A stretch of DNA of 64,000 nt from Nonomuraea maritima. Its GTDB lineage: Bacteria; Actinomycetota; Actinomycetes; Streptosporangiales; Streptosporangiaceae. Where the stretch lies: contig NZ_FNFB01000009.1 in the NCBI RefSeq assembly GCF_900100395.1, forward strand, positions 62,001 through 126,000. The letters are read 5' to 3'. Both the position numbers and the translations under genes were made by a program. Positions 8,800 through 17,153 of the stretch are shown here, in pieces. A model generated the notes under the pieces. The model did not search any database. It was given only the letters and a program-made list of their open reading frames with translations, and had not been told where the DNA came from. The first letter of the stretch is position 1. The number at the start of each line of letters is the position of its first letter.

Positions 8800-9729
8800 A
8801 TGACCGAGCGGACCGAACGAGGAGCGGACCCGGCCAAGTCGCTCGATCGTGCCGACCCCGCCACCCGGGCGTTCGTCGCCCACCGCAACCTGCTGTTCAC
8901 CGTCGCCTACGAGATGCTCGGCTCGGCCGCCGACGCCGAGGACGTCCTGCAGGAGACGTGGCTGCGCTGGGTGGACGTCGACCTCGGCACCGTACGGGAG
9001 GAGCGCGCCTACCTGGTGCGGATCGTCACCCGGCAGGCGCTCGACCGGCTGCGCGCGCTCGCCCGGCGCAAGGAGTCCTACGTCGGGCCGTGGCTGCCCG
9101 AGCCGTTGCTCACCGCGCCCGACGTGGCCGAGGACGTCGAGCTGGCCGAGAGCGTCTCGATGGCGATGCTGCTGGTGCTGGAGACGCTGCAGCCGACCGA
9201 GCGGGCGGTGTTCGTGCTGCGCGAGGTGTTCGCCCTGGACTACGAGGAGATCGCCGAAGCCGTCGACAAGAGCCCGAACGCGGTCCGGCAGATCGCCTAC
9301 CGGGCACGGGCCCATGTCGCCGCCCGCCGTCCCCGTGGCGTCGCCTCCCCTGCCGAGACCCGAGCCGTGCTCCAGGCCTTCCAGCGAGCGGTCGAAACCG
9401 GCGAGCTGCAGAGCCTGCTCGACGTCCTCGCGCCGGACGTCGTCGCGCTGAGCGACGGCGGCGGAGTCAGGCACGCCCTGCTGCAGCCCGTCGTGGGGAT
9501 CGACAACGTGGCCCGCCTGCTGGCCGCCGGCTGGTGGAGACGTGAAGCCGAACGGTCGGTCGAGCTGGTGCAGATCAACGGCGGCCCCGGACTGCTCGTC
9601 CGGGTCGCCGGGGAGATCGACGGAGTGATGGCGGTACGCGTGGAGCACGGCTATGTCACCGGCGCCTACCACGTACGCAACCCCGAGAAGCTGTCACGTG
9701 TGGAGCGGGAGACCGCCGTGACCCGCTGA
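8800..9729 (+). CDS. ECF41-group RNA polymerase sigma factor (SigJ-like) with C-terminal SnoaL-like domain
   Basis: 309-aa sigma-70 family factor. ATG 8800 follows GGAG at good spacing. Region 2 (NLLFTVAYEMLGSAADAEDV with QETWLRW) and region 4 (LDYEEIAEAVDKSPNAVRQI) are clear. The last roughly 110 residues form the NTF2/SnoaL-like extension that acts in cis to control activity in ECF41 proteins. There is no anti-sigma gene nearby, as expected for this group. Divergent COE genes (CMD and NmrA-type) are its likely targets. Confidence 0.9.
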   Translation: MTERTERGADPAKSLDRADPATRAFVAHRNLLFTVAYEMLGSAADAEDVLQETWLRWVDVDLGTVREERAYLVRIVTRQALDRLRALARRKESYVGPWLPEPLLTAPDVAEDVELAESVSMAMLLVLETLQPTERAVFVLREVFALDYEEIAEAVDKSPNAVRQIAYRARAHVAARRPRGVASPAETRAVLQAFQRAVETGELQSLLDVLAPDVVALSDGGGVRHALLQPVVGIDNVARLLAAGWWRREAERSVELVQINGGPGLLVRVAGEIDGVMAVRVEHGYVTGAYHVRNPEKLSRVERETAVTR

Positions 9730-9742
9730 ACGGCGCCTGCCC

Positions 9743-10732
9743 CTACGGCGTGTAGTCGGGCGTCATGGCGGCGGCCATGGCGAGGTGGACGGCGGCCTCC
9801 TCATGGCGGCCCTGACGCTGCAGCGTACGGCCCAGCAGGTGGCGGGCGTAGGAGTCGTCGGGCGACTCGGCCACCAGCGACTCCAGGGCGGCGCGCGCCC
9901 GGTTGAGCTGCGCCGACCCGAAGTACGCCCGCGCGGCCAGCAGGCGCACGCCCCGGTCGTCGCCGTGCTCGTCCATCAGCGGCCGCAGCAGCGTGAGCGC
10001 GCCGAGCGGGTCGCGCTGGTCGAGCAGCGACTCGGCGTGGCGCAGCCGCTCGACCTCGGCGGGCAACCGGCGCGGGGTGTGCCGGCTCGCGTCCTCCAGG
10101 AACTCCCTGATCACCTCCGGGGGCTGGGCGCCCTCGAGGGCGAGGCCGTTCGCCACGATCGTCGGGGACGTGCGCACGCCCTTGGCCTTGCCGGTGAGAA
10201 GCAGCTCGCGCACCAGCTCCGCGCCCGGCCGGGGCGCGGGCGCGTCGAAGCGCGCCGCGGCGGCGAGGCCGGCCTCTTCGGCGATGCCGGCCAGCACGGA
10301 CGGGTCGCCGATGTCGCGGACTTCGACGAAGTGCGCGTTCAGCACCCGCTCCACCACGCGGTCCTGCAGCTCGGCGCCGCCCTGCTCGTACGCCAGCGCG
10401 ATCAGCCGGTGCGCCTCCAGCGTGTTGGGCCGCCACTCGGCGCCCCACTGCGGGCCGAGCCCTTCTGCGGCGGCCTCCTCGGCCACCCGGGCCCGGTTGT
10501 CGGCGTTGGAGAGGCCGGGCGGCGTGCAGGCGCGCAGCGCGTCCTCGGCGATGGGGTCGCTCAGCGTCCGCTCGAGCGGCTCGGCGTGAGCGGGGGCCAT
10601 GGGGTCGCGCTGGAACGGCCGCCACACGACGGTGACCGGCTCGCCCTGCCAGGCGGCGAGGGCCTTCTCCATGCGCTTCTTGCCGATGTGGGCCCACCCG
10701 CAGACGACGTCCGCCCAGATCTCGATCAGCAT
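9743..10732 (-). CDS. DsbA/FrnE-family oxidoreductase with C-terminal TPR region
   Basis: About 329 aa. Residues 1-210 follow the FrnE/2-hydroxychromene-isomerase type DsbA fold, including the cis-Pro loop in GVRTSPTIVANG. The usual C-P-W-C active site reads CGWA, so only the first cysteine remains and the protein is at best monothiol. Residues 225-329 are helical with TPR-like repeats (ARAYFGSAQLNRARAALESL; LLGRTLQRQGRHEEAAVHLA). ATG 10732 is chosen because TTGACT and TAATGT place transcription start essentially at this codon; the upstream in-frame ATG at 10753 lies inside the operator. Probably controlled by the divergent TetR regulator. Confidence 0.85.
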   Translation of the reverse strand: MLIEIWADVVCGWAHIGKKRMEKALAAWQGEPVTVVWRPFQRDPMAPAHAEPLERTLSDPIAEDALRACTPPGLSNADNRARVAEEAAAEGLGPQWGAEWRPNTLEAHRLIALAYEQGGAELQDRVVERVLNAHFVEVRDIGDPSVLAGIAEEAGLAAAARFDAPAPRPGAELVRELLLTGKAKGVRTSPTIVANGLALEGAQPPEVIREFLEDASRHTPRRLPAEVERLRHAESLLDQRDPLGALTLLRPLMDEHGDDRGVRLLAARAYFGSAQLNRARAALESLVAESPDDSYARHLLGRTLQRQGRHEEAAVHLAMAAAMTPDYTP

Positions 10733-10739
10733 GACCCGT

Positions 10740-10782
10740 ACATTAGACGACATATGTCGATTAGTCAACATATGTCGTCTAA
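10740..10782. promoter_or_regulatory. Shared operator/promoters between dsbA-like and tetR-like genes
   Basis: Perfect 15-bp inverted repeat: TTAGACGACATATGT (10743-10757), 10-bp spacer, and its exact complement (10768-10782). Inside it lies the minus-strand promoter TTGACT (10768 to 10763), 17 bases, TAATGT (10745 to 10740), seven bases before the ATG. The plus-strand gene has TATAGT at 10796-10801, seven bases before its GTG. Both genes therefore look leaderless, and bound repressor would cover both promoters. Confidence 0.8.
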
Positions 10783-10807
10783 GCGATGGCTGTCGTATAG
10801 TGGCGAG

Positions 10808-11389
10808 GTGAATCCGGATGATCCGCGAGCGCGGCGCACCCGTGCCCGGCTCAGGGCCGCCGCGCTCGACCTGGCCGCGCGGCAGGAAGTCGCCTCCATC
10901 ACCGTGTCGGCGCTGGCCAAGCGCGCCGAGGTGAACCGCGCCACCGTCTACCTGCACTATCCCGACGTCGACGCCCTGGTGACCGACGCCATGGACGACG
11001 CCGTGGCCGCCGTGGCGCGGGCCGCCGCCCTGTGTCCTCTCGACGCGCCCCGCGACCGCGCGCCCGAGCCGCTGGTCGAGCTGTTCACGCACGTGGCGGG
11101 CACCGCCGGTCTGTACGCGCGCATGTTCGGCCCGCAGGGCAGCGCCCGCTTCTGCGCCCGCCTGCGCGAACGCCTCACCGCCGAGCTCGCCGAGCGCTTC
11201 GCCGGCGGGCGGCGTCCCCGGGGCTGGGACGACGTGCCGGTCGACGTGCACGCCGCCTACCTGGCCGGGGCCCTCGTCGGCGTCGTCGCGCACTGGGTGT
11301 CGGGCGACCGGCAGAGCGAGCCGCAGCAGGCGGCACTGTCCTTCTGGCGCCTCTTCCGTACCAGCTGCGGCCCCGCAGGGGACGCCTGA
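10808..11389 (+). CDS. TetR/AcrR-family transcriptional regulator
   Basis: 193-aa repressor starting at GTG 10808. TATAGT ends seven bases before this codon, which fits a leaderless mRNA. An in-frame ATG at 10772 would put the start inside the operator and is rejected. The N-terminal HTH is standard: RARLRAAALDLAARQEVASI then AKRAEVNRATVYLHYPDVDA. The ligand domain is unremarkable. It is divergent from the DsbA-like gene across a 15-bp inverted repeat, so autorepression and control of that gene are likely. Confidence 0.9.
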   Translation: MNPDDPRARRTRARLRAAALDLAARQEVASITVSALAKRAEVNRATVYLHYPDVDALVTDAMDDAVAAVARAAALCPLDAPRDRAPEPLVELFTHVAGTAGLYARMFGPQGSARFCARLRERLTAELAERFAGGRRPRGWDDVPVDVHAAYLAGALVGVVAHWVSGDRQSEPQQAALSFWRLFRTSCGPAGDA

Positions 11390-11510
11390 CCACCGCCCCG
11401 CGCCGGCCGGGAGGTGCGACGAGGCGCGGGTGGGTGTGCGCGGGGGTGGGGTGGGGCTTGATACTGTCGCGTGTCGGCCTCGTCCCGTCTCGTTCCCGGT
11501 GGATCCCGTC

Positions 11511-12491
11511 ATGCTTCCCGAAGATCTCAGAGCCGCACTCGACCAGGCCCTCGCCCGCTTCTCGCCGCCGGAGCTCGCCGAGGCGACGGCCCGGCTCACC
11601 GAGCGCTACCGGACCGGCGCCTCCACCGGCACCTCCACCGGGGGCAACCACCTGCGCTCGCGCGCCGACGTCGCCGCCTACGCCGCGTACCGGATGCCCG
11701 CCACGTACGCCGCCGCCACCACGGCGCTGCGGCAGGCGGCCGCGCTGAGCCCAGGGTTCACGCCACGCAGCCAGCTCGATGTCGGCGGCGGCACCGGCGC
11801 GGCGATCTGGGCGGCCACCGAGGTGTGGCCGTCGGTCGAGAAGGTCACCGTCATCGAGCACGACGCGGACGTCATCGACCTCGGCAGGCGACTGGCCCGC
11901 CGCTCGCCGGCACTCGCAGAGACGACGTGGCGGCGGGCGTCGATCGCTGCCGGCCTCGACCGTCCCGCCGCCGACCTCGTCACCATGTCGTACGCGCTGG
12001 GCGAGCTCCCGCGGACCGAGCAGGCGCAGGTCGTCAGGTGGCTGGCGGCGGACGCCGCCATGGTGGTGATCATCGAGCCCGGCACTCCGGTGGGCTACGC
12101 CGCGATCGCCGCCGCCCGCGAGACGCTGACCGCCGCGGGGCTGTCCGTGCTCGCGCCCTGTCCCCACGACGGCCGCTGCCCGATCGAGCCAGGACGCGAC
12201 TGGTGCCACTTCTCCGTACGCCTGCCCCGCAGCTCCCTGCACCGCAGGGTCAAGTCGGGAACGCTGAGCTTCGAGGACGAGAAGTTCTCCTACGTGGCCG
12301 CCGCCACGACGGCGGCCCCGCGCCCGGCCGCCCGCGTCCTGCGGCATCCGCAGAAACGCAAGGGCGTGGTCTCCCTGCGCCTGTGCGGCGACGACGGCGG
12401 GATCGCCGACGTGATCGTCTCCAAGCGGCAGGGCGACCTCTACCGCGCGGCCCGCGACGCGGAATGGGGCGACGGCTGGCCGCCACGGTGA
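11511..12491 (+). CDS. Rsm22-like small-subunit rRNA methyltransferase family protein
   Basis: 326-aa SAM-dependent methyltransferase of the Rsm22 family (mitochondrial counterpart METTL17), linked to small ribosomal subunit assembly. The SAM loop reads DVGGGTGAAIW near residue 87. A cysteine cluster follows in the second half, CPHDGRCP then WCHFSVRL (three Cys within about 13 residues, near residues 221-233). In Rsm22/METTL17 this region binds a metal or Fe-S cluster. Start at ATG 11511, which fits the family N-terminus; longer upstream readings have no support. Confidence 0.8.
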   Translation: MLPEDLRAALDQALARFSPPELAEATARLTERYRTGASTGTSTGGNHLRSRADVAAYAAYRMPATYAAATTALRQAAALSPGFTPRSQLDVGGGTGAAIWAATEVWPSVEKVTVIEHDADVIDLGRRLARRSPALAETTWRRASIAAGLDRPAADLVTMSYALGELPRTEQAQVVRWLAADAAMVVIIEPGTPVGYAAIAAARETLTAAGLSVLAPCPHDGRCPIEPGRDWCHFSVRLPRSSLHRRVKSGTLSFEDEKFSYVAAATTAAPRPAARVLRHPQKRKGVVSLRLCGDDGGIADVIVSKRQGDLYRAARDAEWGDGWPPR

Positions 12492-12587
12492 GGTGACGGT
12501 CCGTCACCGACCACCACGAGATCACGCAACTGGGCACCGGAAATCAGGAAAGATCAGATTCCGGTGCCGCCCTCACGTCATCCTGTC

Positions 12588-13364
12588 ATGGTGCACACCG
12601 ACCTCCTACACTCCCTATACGCGCGGCGGCTGCGCCGCCAGGTCATGGCCGGGCCGCTGCCCCGCCACGTCGGCCTGATCGCAGACGGGAACCGGCGCTG
12701 GGCCAAGCGGATGGGCCTGGCCAACCCGAGCATGGGCCACAAGTACGGCGCCGAGCACATCGAGCACGTGCTGTCATGGTGCGAGCACCTGGGCGTCAGC
12801 CACGTGACCGTGTTCCTGTGCTCGACGGAGAACCTCCAGCATCGCGACGACGAGGAGGTGGCCTTCCTGCTGCGGACGATCGAGCAGATGGTCGCCGACC
12901 AGTTCGACCGGCCGGACTCCCGCTGGCAGGTCCACGTGGCCGGCATGCTCGACCTGCTGCCCGACACCACGGCGCGGGCGCTGAAGAGCGCGGTCGAGGC
13001 CACCCGCACCTGCGCCACCGGTTTCCACCTCACGCTCGCCATCGGCTACGGCGGCCGCCAGGAGGTCGTGGAGGCGCTGCGCGAGCTGCTGTACGAGCGG
13101 GCCGAGTCCGGTCAGTCGATGACGGACCTCGCCGCGTCGCTGACCGCCGACGACATCACCCGCCACCTCTACACGGCCGGGCAGCCGAACCCCGACCTCG
13201 TGATCCGCACCAGCGGCGAGCACCGCATGTCGAACTTCCTGCTGTGGCAGTCGGCCTACTCGGAGCTGTACTTCTGCGAGGCGTACTGGCCGGCGTTCCG
13301 CGAGATCGACTTCCTGCGGGCGCTGCGGAGCTTCGCGGCGCGGCAGCGGCGGTACGGCGGATAA
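12588..13364 (+). CDS. Isoprenyl (cis-prenyl) diphosphate synthase family protein
   Basis: UppS-fold cis-prenyltransferase (258 aa) that condenses isopentenyl diphosphate onto an allylic diphosphate. The catalytic Asp33 lies in GLIADGNRRWAK; FLCSTENL and the C-terminal IPP-binding signature RTSGEHRMSNFLLW are present. ATG 12588 is used; the upstream GTG at 12564 adds residues unlike the family. Actinobacteria often carry two or three such enzymes making C15 or C50-55 cis chains; chain length cannot be assigned here. No cell-wall genes adjoin it. Confidence 0.9.
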   Translation: MVHTDLLHSLYARRLRRQVMAGPLPRHVGLIADGNRRWAKRMGLANPSMGHKYGAEHIEHVLSWCEHLGVSHVTVFLCSTENLQHRDDEEVAFLLRTIEQMVADQFDRPDSRWQVHVAGMLDLLPDTTARALKSAVEATRTCATGFHLTLAIGYGGRQEVVEALRELLYERAESGQSMTDLAASLTADDITRHLYTAGQPNPDLVIRTSGEHRMSNFLLWQSAYSELYFCEAYWPAFREIDFLRALRSFAARQRRYGG

Positions 13365-13403
13365 GCATTTGCCGTGATGTCCGGCTGCTGGTGAGATGTC
13401 CGG

Positions 13404-14174
13404 ATGCGTCACGATGAAGTGTTGGCCCTGTTCGACCGCGAACTACGCCGTGGGATCACTCCCGACGGCCCGGATGCCACAGTGGAGCAGGCCGGGGACG
13501 TGGTCCGCCACGTCGGCCCAGAGCACGGGTGGAACGGTGTCGTCTGGTCCGGCCTCGACGCCGCCCGCGCGGACGCGGCGATCGCCGAGCAGGTGCGCCA
13601 CTTCGGTGCGCTCGGACGTCCCTTCGAATGGAAGCTGTACGACCACGACGAGCCGGCGGACCTCGGCCGGCGGCTGCTGGCCGCCGGCTTCGTCCCTGAA
13701 CCGCCCGAGACCCTCATGGTGGCCGAGGCCGCCCGCGTGGCAGGCGAGGTCGCCCTCCCCGAGGGCGTCCGCCTCGCCCCGGTGACCGGGCCCGACGACG
13801 TCGAGCAGGTCGCCCACGTGCACGAGCTCGCCTTCGGCCCGGCCGCCCGCGACCGCATCAGGGAGCGCCTGCCCGAGCAGCTCGCCGCCGGCTCCGTCGT
13901 CGCCGTCCTCGCACTCGCGGGCGACGCCGCGATCAGCGCCGCCCGCATGGACCTGCACCCAGGCACCCGTTTCGCGAGCCTGTGGGGCGGCGGCACCGCG
14001 CCGGAGTGGCGGGGACGGGGCATCTACCGGGCGCTCGTGGCCTACCGGGCACGTGAGGCGATCGCCCGGGGGTTCGACTACCTGCAGGTGGACGCCTCCG
14101 ACATGAGCCGTCCCATACTGGAGAGGCTCGGCTTCGCGCGGCTGGCCGTGACGACGCCGTACGTCCATCCGTGA
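13404..14174 (+). CDS. GNAT-family N-acetyltransferase
   Basis: 256-aa protein with a C-terminal GNAT domain. The acetyl-CoA pyrophosphate loop is [14 protein letters not shown] near residue 200, followed by the Asp-x-Ser and LGF elements of strands 6-7. The N-terminal half (FDRELRRGI onward) is a diverged GNAT-like segment common in actinobacterial members. The next gene starts two bases after its stop, suggesting co-transcription. The acceptor substrate is unknown. Confidence 0.85.
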   Translation: MRHDEVLALFDRELRRGITPDGPDATVEQAGDVVRHVGPEHGWNGVVWSGLDAARADAAIAEQVRHFGALGRPFEWKLYDHDEPADLGRRLLAAGFVPEPPETLMVAEAARVAGEVALPEGVRLAPVTGPDDVEQVAHVHELAFGPAARDRIRERLPEQLAAGSVVAVLALAGDAAISAARMDLHPGTRFASLWGGGTAPEWRGRGIYRALVAYRAREAIARGFDYLQVDASDMSRPILERLGFARLAVTTPYVHP

Positions 14175-14175
14175 C

Positions 14176-15066
14176 ATGACCGCCGACACCATGGGGGAAA
14201 GACCGTTGCCTACGACCGACCAGCGCCGTCTCGCGCTCCTGGCCGACTGCGGGAGCTGCTTCGGGCTGTGCTGCGTCGCCCTGCCGTTCGCCGCCTCGTC
14301 CGACTTCGCCGTCGACAAGGACGCCGGGCAGCCGTGCCGCAACCTCCAGGACGACTTCCGCTGCGCCATCCACGCCCGGCTGCGGCCGAGCGGCTTCGCC
14401 GGGTGCACCGTCTACGACTGCTTCGGAGCCGGGCAGAAGGTCTCCCAGGTCACGTTCGAGGGGCACAGCTGGCGCGAGCGTCCGGAGACGGCGCGGCGGA
14501 TGTACGCCGTCTTCCCCGTCATGCGGCAGCTCCACGAGCTGCTGTGGTACCTGGCGGAGGCGCTGACGCTGGAGGCCGCCGGCGAGATCCGTCCCGCGCT
14601 GGCCGAGGCGTTCGACAGGACCGAGCAGCTGACCCGGCAGAGCGCCGAGTCGCTGGAGCAGCTCGACGTGGCGGCCCACCGGGCCGAGGTCAACATGTTG
14701 CTGCTGCGGACGAGCGAGCTGGTGCGGGCCGGGCTCGGCGGCACGGGGCGCAGGGGCGCCGACCTGGTCGGCGCCCGGTTGCGCGGCGCGAACCTGCGCG
14801 GCGCCGACCTGCGGGGGGCCTACCTGATCGGGGCCGACCTGCGGGGCGCCGACCTGCGCCGGGCCGACCTCATCGGGGCCGACCTGCGCGGGGCCGACCT
14901 GTCAGGCGCGGACCTCAGCACCGCCGTCTTCCTCACCCAGTTCCAGGTGAACTCCGCCGGCGGTGACGGCGCCACCCGCCTGCCCGCAGCCCTGACCCGC
15001 CCCACCCACTGGGCGGACGCGCCCACGGCCGCCCGCCGCCGTCCCACGGGCCGCCGCCGGCGCTGA
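14176..15066 (+). CDS. Pentapeptide-repeat protein with N-terminal cysteine cluster
   Basis: 296-aa protein. Residues about 20-100 contain clustered cysteines (CGSCFGLCC, then single C residues in PCRNL, RCAIH and YDCFG) like a metal-binding YkgJ-type domain. A helical segment follows. Residues about 195-255 hold roughly a dozen A(D/N)LxG pentapeptide units, which fold as a right-handed quadrilateral helix. The tail is Arg/Pro-rich. Pentapeptide proteins include DNA mimics that protect gyrase, but nothing here proves that role. ATG 14176 versus the ATG at 14191 is uncertain. Confidence 0.8.
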   Translation: MTADTMGERPLPTTDQRRLALLADCGSCFGLCCVALPFAASSDFAVDKDAGQPCRNLQDDFRCAIHARLRPSGFAGCTVYDCFGAGQKVSQVTFEGHSWRERPETARRMYAVFPVMRQLHELLWYLAEALTLEAAGEIRPALAEAFDRTEQLTRQSAESLEQLDVAAHRAEVNMLLLRTSELVRAGLGGTGRRGADLVGARLRGANLRGADLRGAYLIGADLRGADLRRADLIGADLRGADLSGADLSTAVFLTQFQVNSAGGDGATRLPAALTRPTHWADAPTAARRRPTGRRRR

Positions 15067-15077
15067 GCCGGGCCGCG

Positions 15078-15890
15078 CTACGCGGACGCCGGTCCTGAAT
15101 CACCCGACGGTGGCCGGGGACGTTCGGCGGACGCCCACAGGTGCTCGAACTGCTGCACCCAGTAGGTGAACCAGCGTTCGTGCCGCTCGCGCCGGAGGTC
15201 GAGGTGCATGCGGGAGAACGTCGACAGGTGGCCGGCCCCGTGCAGCTCGACGATGGCCCGGCCGTGCCAGGTTTCTGGGTCGAGGAGCACCAGGCTGAAC
15301 CCCGGGTTATATGGATATAGGCGATATTCCATATTTCCGGAGACCTGCCAGCCGCTCATCCGCCGCAGCCGCTCGATCGTCGTGGCCAACGCCGTCGGCA
15401 GGCTCTGCACCTGGCCGTCCGACTCGTCCAGATGGCGGCTCGCGATGGTGATCGCCTCCGACCCGCCGGGGTCGAGCACGACCACCCGTACGGTGGCCTT
15501 CTCGTGCCGCAGGACGGACTCGCGCAGGGTCTCGCAGGTGAGCGGCGACAACAGGTTGGCGGCCGACGGCGCGAAGATCCGCACGTCACGGACGCCGTCG
15601 AAGAGGCTCGCCACGGGAGCGCCGTCGAAGCGCGAGCGATCCCCGAGCAGCTCGTGGCCGCCCCGCGGCCGCTCGGGCTGGGTGGCGCGGTAGAGCAGCA
15701 CGCCGAGCCCGGCCAGCACGGCCGCCCACTTGGCGTCCTCCGGCAGCACGTCGCTGAGCGCGGAGACGGCGGCGAAGACGAGCAGCAGCAGGGCGACCAC
15801 GTACGACTCGATGTACCTGCGCGCTCGGAGATCGGCCGTGACACGCCGCAAGAACCTCATCGCCACCACCCGCGGTTCGCCTGGCTTCAT
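15078..15890 (-). CDS. Hypothetical membrane-anchored protein
   Basis: Up to 270 aa; the start is uncertain (ATG 15890, or ATG 15860 at MRFLRR). Two transmembrane segments lie near the N-terminus (ESYVVALLLLVFAAVSALS and WAAVLAGLGVLLY). A soluble domain follows with alternating beta/alpha pattern (VRDVRIFAPSAANLLSPLT, VRVVVLDPGGSEA, FSLVLLDPETWHGRAIVELH), somewhat reminiscent of phospholipase-D-like sensor domains in which the HxK motif is absent. I do not recognise the family. It is convergent with the pentapeptide gene. Confidence 0.7.
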   Translation of the reverse strand: MKPGEPRVVAMRFLRRVTADLRARRYIESYVVALLLLVFAAVSALSDVLPEDAKWAAVLAGLGVLLYRATQPERPRGGHELLGDRSRFDGAPVASLFDGVRDVRIFAPSAANLLSPLTCETLRESVLRHEKATVRVVVLDPGGSEAITIASRHLDESDGQVQSLPTALATTIERLRRMSGWQVSGNMEYRLYPYNPGFSLVLLDPETWHGRAIVELHGAGHLSTFSRMHLDLRRERHERWFTYWVQQFEHLWASAERPRPPSGDSGPASA

Positions 15891-15935
15891 TCTCGCCGAT
15901 CTCCGCCGTCGCGGCGCGGGCCACCGGCGATTCGG

Positions 15936-17153
15936 TCAGGTCTCGCTGTCCGATTCCACCGCCACGAGCGCGAAGGTCGCCACCGCGCAGGCCAGCAGGC
16001 AGACGACGCCGAGGCCGAGGACCAGGCCGGGATCGGCCAGGACGGCCAAGCCCCCGCCGATGACCAGCATGGCGGCCGCGAATCCCTCGAGCAGGCGGCG
16101 TCGCGTCTTGTGGGGGAGGGCGGGCGGGGACGGTACGCCCACGTCGGCGGCGGCGCCGTGGTCGAGCATGCCCCGCAGGAACAGCCGGAACAGCAGGACG
16201 AGCGAGGGCAACAGCACGATCGCCCCGCCCGCGACGGCGACGATGACCGCGAGCAGCGTCGACCTGCCCGCTGCGGCCTGCTCGACGGTGAGCCCAGGCA
16301 GCAGGAGCGGGCTCTGGGCCAGCGCCCAGCCCGCGACGATCGCCGCGACGGCGAGCGCCGCCGAGGCGCGGGCCAGGCCGAAGCGTTCGCGCCAGACCAG
16401 CATCAGGGTCGCGACCCCGGCCGCGCCCGAGATGGCGACCATGACGTTGCCGCCGCCGCTGGTGAGGCCCGCGAACAGCGACGGCGCGTCGAACCGTACG
16501 ACGATGAGCCCGGCCAGCGCGAACGCGCCCGCGCAGCAGCCCGCCACGAGGGCACGGGTGCGGAAGTCGCGCTCCAGGGCCCAGGAACCCACCCGGCGCG
16601 CGTCGGCGGCGAGGTAGACGGCCGCGAGGTAGCCACCGGCCGCGACCGCGAGCCCGCCGATGAGGATCGACGTCGGGTTCAACCAGCTGGTCACCAGGTC
16701 GCCCGCCGCGTTGCCGACCGGCACGCGACCGGAGGCGATGCCGCCCGCGACCGTGCCCAGGGCGAACGGCGTCAGCATGGAGGAGACGGCGAACAGGTAC
16801 TCGATCGCCCGCTCGCCGACGGCGCCTTCGATCTGCCCGCGCAGCGCGTACGCGAAGCCGCGCAGGATGATGCCCACCGCCGCGACGAACAGCGGCACCG
16901 CCAGCGTCGACGTGATCGAGCCGAAGGCCACAGGGTACGCCGTCCAGCACACGACCAGCACGAAGATCAGCCACACGTGGTTGGCCTCCCACACCGGTCC
17001 CATCGCGTGCCGCGCGTGATGCCGGATGGCGCTGTGCCCCGCCTCGCCGCGACCGGCGAACAGCGTCCAGAGCCCCGCGCCGAAGTCCGCCCCGGCCAGC
17101 ACCGTGTACGCGGCCAGACCGGCGAGGATGAACACCATCGGGATCTCAGCCAT
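15936..17153 (-). CDS. cydB: Cytochrome bd ubiquinol/menaquinol oxidase subunit II
   Basis: 405-aa membrane subunit of the high-affinity terminal oxidase. ATG 17153 overlaps the end of cydA by eight bases. The N-terminal signature VLAGADFGAGLWTL and eight to nine hydrophobic segments are typical of CydB; the conserved WEANHVWLIF follows. It partners CydA and supports quinol oxidation at low oxygen. The cydCD exporter genes that often follow in actinobacteria are not present in this window. Confidence 0.95.
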   Translation of the reverse strand: MAEIPMVFILAGLAAYTVLAGADFGAGLWTLFAGRGEAGHSAIRHHARHAMGPVWEANHVWLIFVLVVCWTAYPVAFGSITSTLAVPLFVAAVGIILRGFAYALRGQIEGAVGERAIEYLFAVSSMLTPFALGTVAGGIASGRVPVGNAAGDLVTSWLNPTSILIGGLAVAAGGYLAAVYLAADARRVGSWALERDFRTRALVAGCCAGAFALAGLIVVRFDAPSLFAGLTSGGGNVMVAISGAAGVATLMLVWRERFGLARASAALAVAAIVAGWALAQSPLLLPGLTVEQAAAGRSTLLAVIVAVAGGAIVLLPSLVLLFRLFLRGMLDHGAAADVGVPSPPALPHKTRRRLLEGFAAAMLVIGGGLAVLADPGLVLGLGVVCLLACAVATFALVAVESDSET

